Below are positions 41,708 through 50,369 of a stretch of DNA of 64,000 nucleotides, piece by piece (position 1 is the stretch's first letter; every line of letters begins with the position of its first letter). The translations under genes were made by a program, and so were the position numbers. The notes below the pieces were generated by a model, which saw nothing but the letters and a program-made list of their open reading frames with translations, made no database searches and was not told the origin of the DNA. The stretch spans positions 558,001-622,000 of the forward strand of contig NZ_JABBFX010000003.1 in the NCBI RefSeq assembly GCF_012927085.1, read 5' to 3'. This DNA comes from Ramlibacter agri (GTDB taxonomy: Bacteria; Pseudomonadota; Gammaproteobacteria; Burkholderiales; Burkholderiaceae_C).

Positions 41708-41939
41708 TTGGGACCGCCTGAAGGCTGGCAAGCCCTCTACGACCGCCGAGCATCCCGAGGCGGACGTCAAGCACATCGTTCGCGGAGTAGTGAGGCGTGG
41801 GCTGCAGCCTCTTCCCTCCAAGGCATCAATCTCATTGCGCGTAGACCAGGACGTCCTAGAGTGGTTCAAGGCGCAAGGGCCAGGCTACCAAACGCGCATC
41901 AACAGTGTGTTGAGGGCGTTTCGGGACGCATCGGTATAG
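41631..41939 (+). CDS. brnA: BrnA family antitoxin
   Basis: The about 102-residue antitoxin has a basic, disordered N-terminus (KSASSRSDKPQSAKRK) and a C-terminal BrnA ribbon-helix-helix domain: SISLRVDQDVLEWFKAQGPG near residue 65 and RINSVLRAFRDA. BrnA binds BrnT and the operator. No ATG suits; the GTG at 41631 follows GGAGAG (41620-41625), and a GTG at 41625 is also in frame. It overlaps the toxin gene by 77 bases. Confidence 0.88.
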   Translation: MKSASSRSDKPQSAKRKSTSVKSKTDWDRLKAGKPSTTAEHPEADVKHIVRGVVRRGLQPLPSKASISLRVDQDVLEWFKAQGPGYQTRINSVLRAFRDASV

Positions 41940-42007
41940 CAGGTCGGTCGACTCGGACACGTTGGAGCGCATCGCCACCGTCGCCGAATCCATTCCAAAA
42001 TCAGGCC

Positions 42008-42220
42008 ATGATCTACGTTGCACTTGTTCGCGAAGGATCCGCGGTGTGGCGTGCTGTGCCAGCCGAGGAGGTGGCCGACGGTGAGTTCGTGCTAGGTGGG
42101 GCCATGCCAGAAGACGAGCGTTGGGAATTCATTCCTGGAACTCGCGTCCGCTGCGAGGAACGCAGTTTTTCCGACGGATCGCGCGGCTTGGTTGCGGTGG
42201 CGCGTCTGTCCGAAGGGTAG
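42008..42220 (+). CDS. small hypothetical protein
   Basis: The 70-residue protein (MIYVALVREGSAVWRAVPAEE, then PEDERWEFIPGTRVRCEERSFSDGSRGLVAVA) is probably mostly beta strand. No family is recognised. It lies in the AT-richer island after the BrnTA pair and has no obvious partner. Confidence 0.55.
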   Translation: MIYVALVREGSAVWRAVPAEEVADGEFVLGGAMPEDERWEFIPGTRVRCEERSFSDGSRGLVAVARLSEG

Positions 42221-42253
42221 GTGTTCGTGGGTGATCCTGGCCTGGAAGCGGAC

Positions 42254-42916
42254 ATGAGACCCAAGACATCGACGCGGCGCGCAAGACTTTGGCAATTTGT
42301 TGTCGTCGTCGCAGCGTGCCTTTTGCCGTCCACCTACGCGCTCTCTGTGGACGAGACCAGGGCAGAAGCCGGCATCAGATACATGCACATGGTGTACCAA
42401 TCGTGCAGCGCGGCGGACCCCCAATTTTCGACAAACAGCGCCGAAACCTATGCCGCGTGGCTACGTCAAAATCGTGAGGCGATTGCAAAGTTCGCTGACA
42501 AGCCTTGGTACCGGAAGGAACTCGCCGCCTATCTGGCAGGCGAGGAGCGTAGCAATCCACACAGGCGGTCCCTCTGCGAGACGCTGACGGAGCACTTGGC
42601 ACTGTCGGCCAAACCGCCGGATCCTGCCTTGTCTTCGCCAGAAAAGACCTGGTCGATGTTCACGTCGGCCCTGCTGAAGGCCGACCGCGCCATGCTCGCT
42701 GCGTGCCTCGTTGGCATTGCCGAATCGAAATGGAAGCCGTTGCTGGACAAGCTCTCCGACGCCGAACTGGCGAGCATGGGGAATGCCACGAAGGAAATGT
42801 CGATCGAATGGGGAAACGACCAGATGAAGTCCGGCTGGGTATCGACGGAGAACGGAACCATTGGCTCCGTCGTGTTTGTGAATATCTACGGCAACTGGAA
42901 GATCAGCGAACTGTAG
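42254..42916 (+). CDS. exported hypothetical protein
   Basis: The 220-residue protein has a signal peptide (basic RRARLW, hydrophobic QFVVVVAACLLPSTY, cut near ALS). The mature part is polar and helical with two cysteines in YQSCSAADPQFST and RSLCETLTEHL and a C-terminal GTIGSVVFVNIYGNWKISEL. No family is recognised. Codon use and lower GC match the BrnTA island. GTG at 42221 is an alternative start; ATG at 42254 gives a standard signal peptide. Confidence 0.6.
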   Translation: MRPKTSTRRARLWQFVVVVAACLLPSTYALSVDETRAEAGIRYMHMVYQSCSAADPQFSTNSAETYAAWLRQNREAIAKFADKPWYRKELAAYLAGEERSNPHRRSLCETLTEHLALSAKPPDPALSSPEKTWSMFTSALLKADRAMLAACLVGIAESKWKPLLDKLSDAELASMGNATKEMSIEWGNDQMKSGWVSTENGTIGSVVFVNIYGNWKISEL

Positions 42917-42941
42917 GCTTTTGACACCCGGCCCGTGATGG

Positions 42942-43850
42942 TCACGAATTTAGCGGCCGGCACAAATCCACCACCATCCCCCGCAACCACCGATGCGCCG
43001 GATCGCGGTCCACGCGCGGATGCCACATCTGCGAGACGGTGATCTCGTTGGTGGGCAAGGGCAGCGGAAAGGCGCGCAGGGTGCCGCGTGAGCGCAGGTG
43101 CTCGAAATAGGAAGAGGGAATCAAGGCCACCAGGTCGGTGGCGGCGGCAATGGCCAGCGCCGCATTGAAGCTCGGGACGATCACCGCGACGTTGCGCGCC
43201 AGGCCCAGGGCCGCCAGCGCTTCGTCGGCCGGGCCCTCCTTCTGCCCGTGGCGCGAAGTGACCACGTGGCCGCAGGCGGCGTAGCGCTCGGGCGTGATCT
43301 GCCCTTCGGCGAGCAGCGGGTGCGCTTCGTGCACGACACCGACGAAGCGGTCGCGAAAGAGGGCCTGGACGCGCACCTCCGGGCCGGATTCGCCGAGGAC
43401 GCCGATATCCAGGTCCAGCAGCCCTTCACGCAGCGGCCGCACGTCCTTGTCCGGCTTGGGGGCGAAGCGCAGGCGGACGCCCGGGGCTTCTTGCGCCGCG
43501 CGAGCCACCAGGCCGTGCGCGAAGCCTTCGATGAAGCCGTCGTTGGCCCGGATGGTGAAGGTGCGCTGCAGGGTCCGCGGATCCAGGCTGTCGCCGCCCG
43601 GCTGCAGCACGCCCTGCGCTTCCTGCACCAGCGTGCGGACCCGGTCGCGCAGTGCGGCCGCATGCGGGGTGAGCACCATCGCGCGGCCGGCGCGCACCAG
43701 CAGGGGATCCCCGGTCGCCTCGCGCAGGCGTGCCAGCGTGCGGCTCATGGCCGATTCGCTCAGGCCGATGCGTTCGGCCGCGGGCGCCACGCCGCCTTCG
43801 GAGAGCAGGGCGTCCAGCGCGATCAGCAGGTTGAAATCGGCGTTCTGCAT
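42942..43850 (-). CDS. LysR family transcriptional regulator
   Basis: The 302-residue LysR protein begins MQNADFNLLIALDALLSEGG, then helix-turn-helix AAERIGLSESAMSRTLARLREATGDPLLVRAGR. The effector domain follows with SASTDLVALIPSSYFEHL-type residues. It is divergent from the MFS transporter gene, about 240 bases away, which is the likely target. Confidence 0.92.
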   Translation of the reverse strand: MQNADFNLLIALDALLSEGGVAPAAERIGLSESAMSRTLARLREATGDPLLVRAGRAMVLTPHAAALRDRVRTLVQEAQGVLQPGGDSLDPRTLQRTFTIRANDGFIEGFAHGLVARAAQEAPGVRLRFAPKPDKDVRPLREGLLDLDIGVLGESGPEVRVQALFRDRFVGVVHEAHPLLAEGQITPERYAACGHVVTSRHGQKEGPADEALAALGLARNVAVIVPSFNAALAIAAATDLVALIPSSYFEHLRSRGTLRAFPLPLPTNEITVSQMWHPRVDRDPAHRWLRGMVVDLCRPLNS

Positions 43851-44088
43851 GCCCGAAGCTAGCACGGACGCGGGCCGTGGCGACAGGCGCGGCGTGCAGG
43901 AACACCTTGCGCGCCGCGCTCTGGGCCGTTGAGGACCCTCGCCCTAATCTGGCCGGGCGCCATCCAGCGCTTCCTCCTCCCGCCGCCCATGCCTGCCTCC
44001 ACCCTTCCTTCCCTCGCCTTTTCCCCCGAACTACGCAGTCCCGACGTAAAAAGCGACGCCGACGGCCTGCCGATGCCGCGCCGCGGCC

Positions 44089-45402
44089 GTGGCCGCCATC
44101 CTGGGCGCCGGCATCCTCGTGGTGCTGGACGGATCGATCGCCAACGTCGCACTCCCCGCCATGGCCGCCAGCCTGCACGCGGCACCGGCCGATGCGGTCT
44201 GGATCACCACGGCCTACCAGCTCGCGGTGGTCATGTTCCTGCTGCCCGCTTCCGCGCTCGGCGATTCGCTGGGCTACCGGCGCGTGTTCGTGGGCGGCGT
44301 GGCACTGTTCACAGCTGCGTCCCTGCTGTGCGCGTTGGCGCCTACGTTGCCTTTGCTCGTTGCCGCGCGCTGCCTGCAAGGGCTGGGCGCCGCCGCGGTC
44401 ATGCCGCTGGGCCTGGCCTTGTTGCGCTTCACCTACCCGCGCGCGATGCTCGCGCGGGCGATCTCGTGGAACGCCCTGGCCGTCGCGGGTGCGACGGCAA
44501 CTGGCCCCGCCCTTGGAGCCTTCGTCCTGTCCGTGGCCGGCTGGCCCTGGCTGTTCGCAGCGAACTTGCCGATCGGCGCGCTGGTGCTCGCGGCCTGCCG
44601 CTGGCTGCCGCGCCCTGAGCCTTCCGGCAAGCGTATCGACGGCGGGAGCGTGGCGCTCAATGCGACGCTGTTCGCCTCGTTCGTGCTCGCGAGCGACCGG
44701 CTGGCGCCGCATCCCTGGCAAGGCATCGCGCTCTATGCGCTGTCGCTGGCTTGCGCGGTCTCGCTTGTCCGGCGCGAGCGGCGCAAGGCAGCGCCGCTGG
44801 TGCCGCTGGACCTGCTGCGCGTGCCGTCGTTCCGGGCGTCGATCGTCGCATCCGTCTGCTGCTTCACCGCGCAGATGGCCGGCTTCGTGGCCCTCTCGTT
44901 CTACCTGCAGCACGTCCTGGGGCAGGGCCCCGCGGCCACGGGCTTGTGGATGACTCCCTGGCCGGTTGCGGTGATGCTGGCAGCGCCCCTGTCGGCGCGA
45001 CTCGCGCAGAAGGTGCCGACGGCGCTGCTATGCGCGGCTGGCGCCGCCTGCCTCGCGGCGGGCTTGGGGCTTTGCGCGATGTGGCCGCTACATGGCGGCT
45101 CCGCGCTGCCCCTGTCGGCTTTCACCAGCCTGGCCGGTTTCGGCTTCGGCCTGTTCCAGACGCCCAACAACCAGAACATGCTGCTCGCCGCACCGCGCGA
45201 GCGCAGCGGTGCCGCAGGCGGCGCGCAAGGCACGGCGCGGCTCACCGGCCTGACGCTCGGCAGCCTGCTCATGAGCCTGCTGTTCGGCGCGATGGCGACG
45301 CCTGCGGCCGTGCGCTGCGGCCTCGCGATCGCCGCAGCCGCGGCGATCGCCGGGAGCGTGGCAAGCCTGCTCAGGCATCGCGATGGGGCGGCGCAGGCGT
45401 GA
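44089..45402 (+). CDS. MFS transporter, drug:H+ antiporter (DHA2-like)
   Basis: The 437-residue membrane transporter has about 12-14 transmembrane segments and starts within the first one (ILGAGILVVLDGSIANVALP). The second conserved motif is LPASALGDSLGYRRVFVGG near residue 55, with GLGAAAVMPLGLALLRF near 98. Substrates are unknown; efflux of toxic compounds is typical. The frame is blocked by a stop at 44047-44049 and offers only a GTG at 44089, so the N-terminus could be shorter or slightly longer than normal. Confidence 0.88.
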   Translation: MAAILGAGILVVLDGSIANVALPAMAASLHAAPADAVWITTAYQLAVVMFLLPASALGDSLGYRRVFVGGVALFTAASLLCALAPTLPLLVAARCLQGLGAAAVMPLGLALLRFTYPRAMLARAISWNALAVAGATATGPALGAFVLSVAGWPWLFAANLPIGALVLAACRWLPRPEPSGKRIDGGSVALNATLFASFVLASDRLAPHPWQGIALYALSLACAVSLVRRERRKAAPLVPLDLLRVPSFRASIVASVCCFTAQMAGFVALSFYLQHVLGQGPAATGLWMTPWPVAVMLAAPLSARLAQKVPTALLCAAGAACLAAGLGLCAMWPLHGGSALPLSAFTSLAGFGFGLFQTPNNQNMLLAAPRERSGAAGGAQGTARLTGLTLGSLLMSLLFGAMATPAAVRCGLAIAAAAAIAGSVASLLRHRDGAAQA

Positions 45403-45433
45403 GTGTCGGATACCCACGCCAGCGCCGTCGCCG

Positions 45434-45757
45434 TCAGCGGTGCGTCCGCTGCCAGCGGGCGTACGCGGCATCCATGCGCGCATCCCGGGCCGACGACATC
45501 CGGCTGTTGTCGGGGCCGGCCCCCATGGCCGTGGTCTGCGAATGCATGCGGCGCTGGTCCGCCGCCTGTTCCTGGCGGAACTTGTCGGCGCGCGCCATGC
45601 GATGCACGTCCTGCCGGAAGGACGAACCGATCTCGTGGGCGTCTTCCTTCACGGTGTTCCAGACGCCGTGCGTCTTGTGGGGCTGCTGCGCGTTGGTGGC
45701 GGCAAATGCGGAGCCGCAAAGCATGAAGGCCGCGGCGATGGCGAGGGTGGATTTCAT
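45434..45757 (-). CDS. small exported protein
   Basis: The 107-residue protein has a signal peptide (MKSTLAIAAAFMLCGSAFA-AT) and a polar, histidine- and charge-rich mature part: VKEDAHEIGSSFRQDVHRMARADKFRQEQ, with DNSRMSSARDARMDAAY. No family is recognised. It stops 31 bases after the convergent MFS gene ends. Its start is 112 bases from the divergent membrane-protein gene. Confidence 0.65.
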   Translation of the reverse strand: MKSTLAIAAAFMLCGSAFAATNAQQPHKTHGVWNTVKEDAHEIGSSFRQDVHRMARADKFRQEQAADQRRMHSQTTAMGAGPDNSRMSSARDARMDAAYARWQRTHR

Positions 45758-45869
45758 CCAGGTCTCCTTGGGTCGATGAGCTTGATCAGATCGCGCGCGG
45801 CAGCGCCAGCGCGTAGGACGGCTTCGGCCTCGCTCGTCGGTCCTAAGCCGGGCTTAAGACAGGACTCTT

Positions 45870-46223
45870 ATGGTCAGAGCGATGTCACCCATTCGCACAG
45901 CCGCCGACCGCGCCGACGACGAACGCGTCGCCCCCCATGGACTTTCGGCGCACATCCTGCCGACCTCGGCCACCATGGTCGGGGTCTGCATGACGGTGCT
46001 GTCCATCGGACACCTGTCGCCGCGTGGGGACTTGCGCGAGGTGCTCGACAAGCTGCTGGCGGCCGACGCGCTGGTGTTCCTCGTCAGCGCCTCGCTGTCC
46101 TTCCTGTCGATGCGCTCGCGCGAGTTCGGAGCCCGCTACGAGAGCCGGGCCGAAGCGGTCTTCCTCGGGGCGCTAGGAGTACTCGCGCTGGTGGCGGTCG
46201 TTCTCGCGTTCGCCATCACCTGA
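45870..46223 (+). CDS. small membrane protein of unknown function
   Basis: The 117-residue protein has an N-terminal polar part and three hydrophobic stretches: HILPTSATMVGVCMTVLSIG, LLAADALVFLVSASLSFL and VFLGALGVLALVAVVLAFAI. The C-terminus overlaps the 3' end of the opposite-strand rhodanese gene by 51 bases. No family is recognised. Confidence 0.6.
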   Translation: MVRAMSPIRTAADRADDERVAPHGLSAHILPTSATMVGVCMTVLSIGHLSPRGDLREVLDKLLAADALVFLVSASLSFLSMRSREFGARYESRAEAVFLGALGVLALVAVVLAFAIT

Positions 46224-47072
46224 CGCGACGCCGGCGTTGCCGGGATGCGAGCTCCATTCGAGCCAGCCGCCGTCGTAGACGCTGATGCGCTCCCAGTTCA
46301 TGACCCACGCGTAGAAGAAGGCGAGCGAAGCGCGCCATCCCGTGCCGCAATAGAAGGTGACAGGCTGATCCGCGTGGATTCCGGCGGCGCTCCAGAACGC
46401 CTGGATTTCGGCTGCGGGCTTCATGGTGCCGTCAGGGCGGTGGAAGTCGCTCATGCTGTTCACGTCGCCGTCGCGTCCTGCGTGTCCCCAGCGCGCACCG
46501 GGAATCTCGCCCCTGGCGCTGATGTACTTGTAGCCCGAGATCTGTCCGGTGAATTCGCCCCTGCTGCGAATGCTCACCAAGACGCCTTCGTCGCCGTCCA
46601 GGATGCCGCGGACCCGGTCCATCCCCACCAGGTAGCCAGGCCGGGCCGGGAAATGGCTGCCGAAGTCCTTGGCACTCGGATAGCGACGCGGCGCTCCCAT
46701 GGCCACCTGGAGTCCCGCACGCAACCAGGCCGCGAAGCCGCCATCGAGGAGCCGGACGTCCCGAACCCCCGCATAAAGCATCAGGTGCGCGACCCGTGCG
46801 GCGCACAACGGGTTACGGCCGTACAAAAGCACGGGCGTGTCGCAACGGATCCCATGTTCCAGCAGGACGCGCATCAGCGCCGCGTCGGGCACCTTGTTCC
46901 ACAGCGGGCCGCTTTCGAAGTCGTGCGTGTCCAGGTACCCGGCGCCCGGGATGTGGCCTTGCGCAGCTTGCTGCCCGAAGTCGCTGGACACCTCGAACAA
47001 GCGCCAGTCGCGAGCGGGCGCGCCGTCGACGGCTTCGCCATCCAGCAGCGCGGCCAGCCACGGGGGCGTCAT
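46173..47072 (-). CDS. two-domain sulfurtransferase (rhodanese)
   Basis: The 299-residue protein has two rhodanese domains. The first (about residues 20-125) has PGAGYLDTHDFESGP and a non-catalytic site; the second (about 145-280) has SIRSRGEFTG, IPGARWGH and the catalytic cysteine in VTFYCGTGWRAS near residue 243. It transfers sulfane sulfur from thiosulfate or mercaptopyruvate. The ATG at 47072 overlaps the LysR stop as TGATG, so the two genes are coupled. An earlier GTG at 47093 is possible but weaker. Confidence 0.9.
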   Translation of the reverse strand: MTPPWLAALLDGEAVDGAPARDWRLFEVSSDFGQQAAQGHIPGAGYLDTHDFESGPLWNKVPDAALMRVLLEHGIRCDTPVLLYGRNPLCAARVAHLMLYAGVRDVRLLDGGFAAWLRAGLQVAMGAPRRYPSAKDFGSHFPARPGYLVGMDRVRGILDGDEGVLVSIRSRGEFTGQISGYKYISARGEIPGARWGHAGRDGDVNSMSDFHRPDGTMKPAAEIQAFWSAAGIHADQPVTFYCGTGWRASLAFFYAWVMNWERISVYDGGWLEWSSHPGNAGVASGDGERENDRHQREYS

Positions 47073-48013
47073 CAACTTGCGTGCGCTTTCCACTCATCGA
47101 CCTCTTCGTTGAACAGACTGTAAACGAGCTCGCGCAGCCAGCGGCTTTGCGCGTCGTTGTTCACGCGCCGGTGCCAGTGCTGCTTCAGGTCGAACTTCGG
47201 GACGGGGTAGGGCGGCTTCGCCATGCGGACGCGCGCCGTCGATGCAAACCACACGCCGATCGCCAGCGGGACGGTCGCCACGAGGTCGGACGCGCTGATG
47301 ATGGTGGGCAGGCTCATGAAGTGCGGCGTGTTCAGCACCACGCGCCGCCGGATGCCCTGCTTCTGCAGGTAGCGCTCGAAAACCTCCTGGCTTCGTCCCT
47401 CCGCGTTGACGACTGCGTGCCCGAGCGACATGAACTGTTTGGCCGTGAGCTTCGGCGCCTTGATCGGATGGCCCGTGCGCAGCAGGCAGACGAAGCCGTG
47501 CGAGAACAGGCGCTGCTGGAAGAAATTGTTGCCCTTCAGGTCCGGAAAGTAGCCGACGGCGAGGTCGATCTCGCCCAGCTCCAGCCCGCGCTCCAACTGC
47601 GACACGGGCAGCGTGACGCACCGCACCGTCATGCCCGGCGCTTTCGTTTGCAGGCTCGCCAGGATCTTGGGCAGGAAGACCATCTCGCCGATGTCGCTCA
47701 GCGCCAGGGTGATCTTGCGCTCGCTCGTCGAGGGATCGAAGCCCTGTGAAGCGAGGATTTCATGGTCGACGATGCCGAGCGCCGCGCGTGCGGGCGCCAG
47801 CATCGCCAGCGCGCGCGGCGTCGCCTCCATTCCACGCGCGGTGCGCACGAACAGCGGGTCGCCCAGGCTGGCCCGCAGCCGGGCCAGCGCGGAACTCACC
47901 GCAGGCTGGCTCATGCCCAGGTGACGCGCGGCGGCGCTCACGGTGCGGTGCTCCGAAAGGGCGATGACCACGGGCAGCAGGTTCAGGTCCAGCTTCGGGG
48001 CGGAGGCGGCCAC
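47072..48013 (-). CDS. LysR family transcriptional regulator
   Basis: The 313-residue LysR protein has an N-terminal helix-turn-helix (LDLNLLPVVIALSEHRTVSA, then HLGMSQPAVSSALARLRASLGDPLF) and an effector domain (ALSDIGEMVFLPKI, GYFPDLKGNNFFQQRL). The start is a GTG at 48013. It is divergent from the ABC binding-protein gene at 48107 and coupled by TGATG to the rhodanese gene, so it may control both. Confidence 0.92.
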   Translation of the reverse strand: MAASAPKLDLNLLPVVIALSEHRTVSAAARHLGMSQPAVSSALARLRASLGDPLFVRTARGMEATPRALAMLAPARAALGIVDHEILASQGFDPSTSERKITLALSDIGEMVFLPKILASLQTKAPGMTVRCVTLPVSQLERGLELGEIDLAVGYFPDLKGNNFFQQRLFSHGFVCLLRTGHPIKAPKLTAKQFMSLGHAVVNAEGRSQEVFERYLQKQGIRRRVVLNTPHFMSLPTIISASDLVATVPLAIGVWFASTARVRMAKPPYPVPKFDLKQHWHRRVNNDAQSRWLRELVYSLFNEEVDEWKAHAS

Positions 48014-48106
48014 TATTTGGATTCCCCATATTCAGTATCACCGGAATTCTATTTGCGGATGGACGCATGGCAAGCAGACTGCGCTCCACTACAAAGGAGA
48101 CAAGGC

Positions 48107-49288
48107 ATGAAGTTCATCACGCGACTCCGGTCGCTCGCGGCCGCTGCCGCCCTCGCCGCGGCAGGCGTCCATGCGCAGGAGGCACCGCTGAAGATCGGCA
48201 TGGTCGTGCCGATGTCCGGTCCGTTCTCCAGCTATGGCAAGCAGGTCGAGAACGGCGTCAATGTCTTCCTGCGCGAGAACGGCGACTCCATCGCCGGGCG
48301 CAAGGTGCAGGTCATCTATCGCGACTGCGCGGGCCCGAACCCGGAGCTTGCACGGCGCCACGCGACCGACCTGGCGCTCAACGAGAAGGTCGACATCCTG
48401 GCCGGCATGACCTTCACGCCCGAGGCGTTTGCCGTGGCGCCGATCGCGACGCAGGCGAAGAAGCCGACCTTCATCCTGCTCGCTTCCACATCGGCGGTGT
48501 CGACGAAGTCGCCGTACTTCCTGCGCACGTCCTACACCATCCCGCAGACGGCCTACCCGATGGGCCAGTGGGCCGCGAAGAACAGGATCCGGAAGGCTTT
48601 CGTGCTCGTGGCCGACTATGCGCCCGGCCACGATGCCGAGGCGTTCTTCAAGAAGGGCTTCACCGAGAACGGCGGCCAGGTGGTCGGCGAGCTGCGGGTC
48701 GCGCCGAACAGCCGAGACTTCAGCGCCTACCTGCAACGCGTGAGCGATGCGAAGCCGGATGCAGTGTTCGTCTTCCTCCAGGCGGGCGACCCGGTCGTCG
48801 CCTTCATGAAAGGCTTCCGTGACCGGGGCCTGGACAAGAAGGGCATGAAGGTGCTGGCCACCGAAGGCTGGGCCGACGACGACACGCTGGCCGCGGTCGG
48901 CGATGCTGCGGTGGGTGCGATCTCGTCCGGCTTCTATTCGTCGGCCCATCCGAGCGCACAGAACCGCCAGTTCGTGGCGAACTACACGGAAGTGTCGGGC
49001 GGCCGCCTGCTGCCCAACTTCGTCGCCGTCGCCGCGTACGACGCGATGCGCGCCATCGCGTACGCCGTGCAGAAGCAGGGCGGCAAGGCCGACCCGGACG
49101 CCATCGTGGCGTCGCTGAAGGGTTACCGGTTCGACAGCCCACGCGGGCCGCTGGTCATCGACGCCGAGTCGCGCGACCCCGTGCACAACGTGTACATCCG
49201 GCGCGTCGAACAGGCCGGCGGCAAGCTGGTCAACACGGAGTTCGAGACCTTTCCCCTGTTCAAGGACCCGGGCAACGGCCCGCGGTGA
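48107..49288 (+). CDS. ABC transporter substrate-binding protein (branched-chain amino acid family)
   Basis: The 393-residue protein has a signal peptide (MKFITRLRSLAAAAALAAAG, cut before QEAPL) and a periplasmic binding fold type I: LKIGMVVPMSGPFSSYGKQVE, VDILAGMTFTPEAFAVAPIA, VADYAPGHDAEAFFKKGF. It is typical of Liv-like binding proteins that also take aromatic and other acids. No permease or ATPase genes are linked. A clear ribosome binding site (AAAGGAGA, 48093-48100) precedes it. It leads a short block with a Rieske oxygenase. Confidence 0.92.
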   Translation: MKFITRLRSLAAAAALAAAGVHAQEAPLKIGMVVPMSGPFSSYGKQVENGVNVFLRENGDSIAGRKVQVIYRDCAGPNPELARRHATDLALNEKVDILAGMTFTPEAFAVAPIATQAKKPTFILLASTSAVSTKSPYFLRTSYTIPQTAYPMGQWAAKNRIRKAFVLVADYAPGHDAEAFFKKGFTENGGQVVGELRVAPNSRDFSAYLQRVSDAKPDAVFVFLQAGDPVVAFMKGFRDRGLDKKGMKVLATEGWADDDTLAAVGDAAVGAISSGFYSSAHPSAQNRQFVANYTEVSGGRLLPNFVAVAAYDAMRAIAYAVQKQGGKADPDAIVASLKGYRFDSPRGPLVIDAESRDPVHNVYIRRVEQAGGKLVNTEFETFPLFKDPGNGPR

Positions 49289-49298
49289 GGAGCTGTCC

Positions 49299-50369
49299 AT
49301 GTTCATTCGCAACAACTGGTACATCGCGGCGTGGGCCGACGAGCTGGTACAGGCACCGCTGCCACGCACCATCCTGGGCGAAGCGCTCGTCCTCTATCGC
49401 GACAAGTCCGGGGCGGTGGGCGCGCTCGAGGATCGCTGCTGCCACCGTGGCACGCCCCTGCGCTTCGGCGAAGTGGTCGACGGCGGCCTGCAATGCGGCT
49501 ACCACGGCCTGGTGTTCGACTGCGCCGGCAGCTGCGTGAGCATCCCGGGGCAGGCGAAGATTCCCGCCAAGGCGCGCGTCCGCAGCTACCCGCTGGTGGA
49601 GAAGGACGGCTTCGTGTGGATCTGGATGGGCGATGCCGGCGAGGCCGATGCGTCGGCCATCCTCGACTACCCCTTCCACAACGACCGTGCGAAGTGGCCG
49701 CACAAGCACACGGTCTATCACATCGACGCCGGCTACAAGCTGATGATCGACAACCTGATGGACATGACGCACCTCGCCTATGTCCACAAGAGCACCATCG
49801 GCGGCAGCAACGCGAAGATCCACGTCGAGGCGCAGATGAAGGTCACGCCCAAGGAGACCGGCCTGCACTACCTGCGCTGGATGCTGGCTTGCGAGCCGCC
49901 GCCGACCTATCGCAAGGCGGTGCCGCAATTGCAGCAGGTAGACCGCTGGCAGGAGTTCGAGTTCATCGCGCCGAGCAGCATCGTGCAATGGAGCGGGGCG
50001 CTGAACGTCGGGATGGGCGCGCAGCAGAACCGGGACCAGCCGGGCGGCTTTTCGCTGCGCCTGTTCCACGGCCTGACGCCGGAGACCGAGAACAGCTGCC
50101 ACTATTTCTGGTCCACCTGCAACGGCTATCGCCAGGACGAGCCCGAAGCCACCGAGCAGCTTTTCAACGAGATCGCGGCGGCCTTCAGCGAAGACAAGGC
50201 CATCGTGCAGGCCCAGCAGGCGATGCTGGATGCGACGGGTGAAGACCGGCTCGTCGACATCGTCTCCGACTCGGCCCGCATCCACATGCGCCGGACGCTG
50301 CACCGGCTGCAGGACCAAGAGCGCGCCATCGGCGCCGAAGCTTCCGACCATGCCACAGACCATCGTTGA
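49299..50369 (+). CDS. Rieske oxygenase, vanillate O-demethylase-like (VanA type), no linked reductase
   Basis: The 356-residue oxygenase has a Rieske site near residues 47-70 (CCHRGTP and CGYHGLVFD) and the mononuclear iron region ending in IDNLMDMTHLAYVH (near residues 150-165). It resembles the oxygenase at 27281 in design but differs widely in sequence. No reductase is adjacent, so it would need an electron donor from elsewhere, possibly VanB at 26282 (inference). It starts 10 bases after the binding protein gene and its 3' end overlaps the hydrolase gene by 20 bases. Confidence 0.92.
   Translation: MFIRNNWYIAAWADELVQAPLPRTILGEALVLYRDKSGAVGALEDRCCHRGTPLRFGEVVDGGLQCGYHGLVFDCAGSCVSIPGQAKIPAKARVRSYPLVEKDGFVWIWMGDAGEADASAILDYPFHNDRAKWPHKHTVYHIDAGYKLMIDNLMDMTHLAYVHKSTIGGSNAKIHVEAQMKVTPKETGLHYLRWMLACEPPPTYRKAVPQLQQVDRWQEFEFIAPSSIVQWSGALNVGMGAQQNRDQPGGFSLRLFHGLTPETENSCHYFWSTCNGYRQDEPEATEQLFNEIAAAFSEDKAIVQAQQAMLDATGEDRLVDIVSDSARIHMRRTLHRLQDQERAIGAEASDHATDHR

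Noticed and set aside
41303..42941. Prophage or integrative element
   Set aside because: Lower GC and a toxin-antitoxin pair are present, but no integrase, tRNA, attachment repeat or phage gene is seen.
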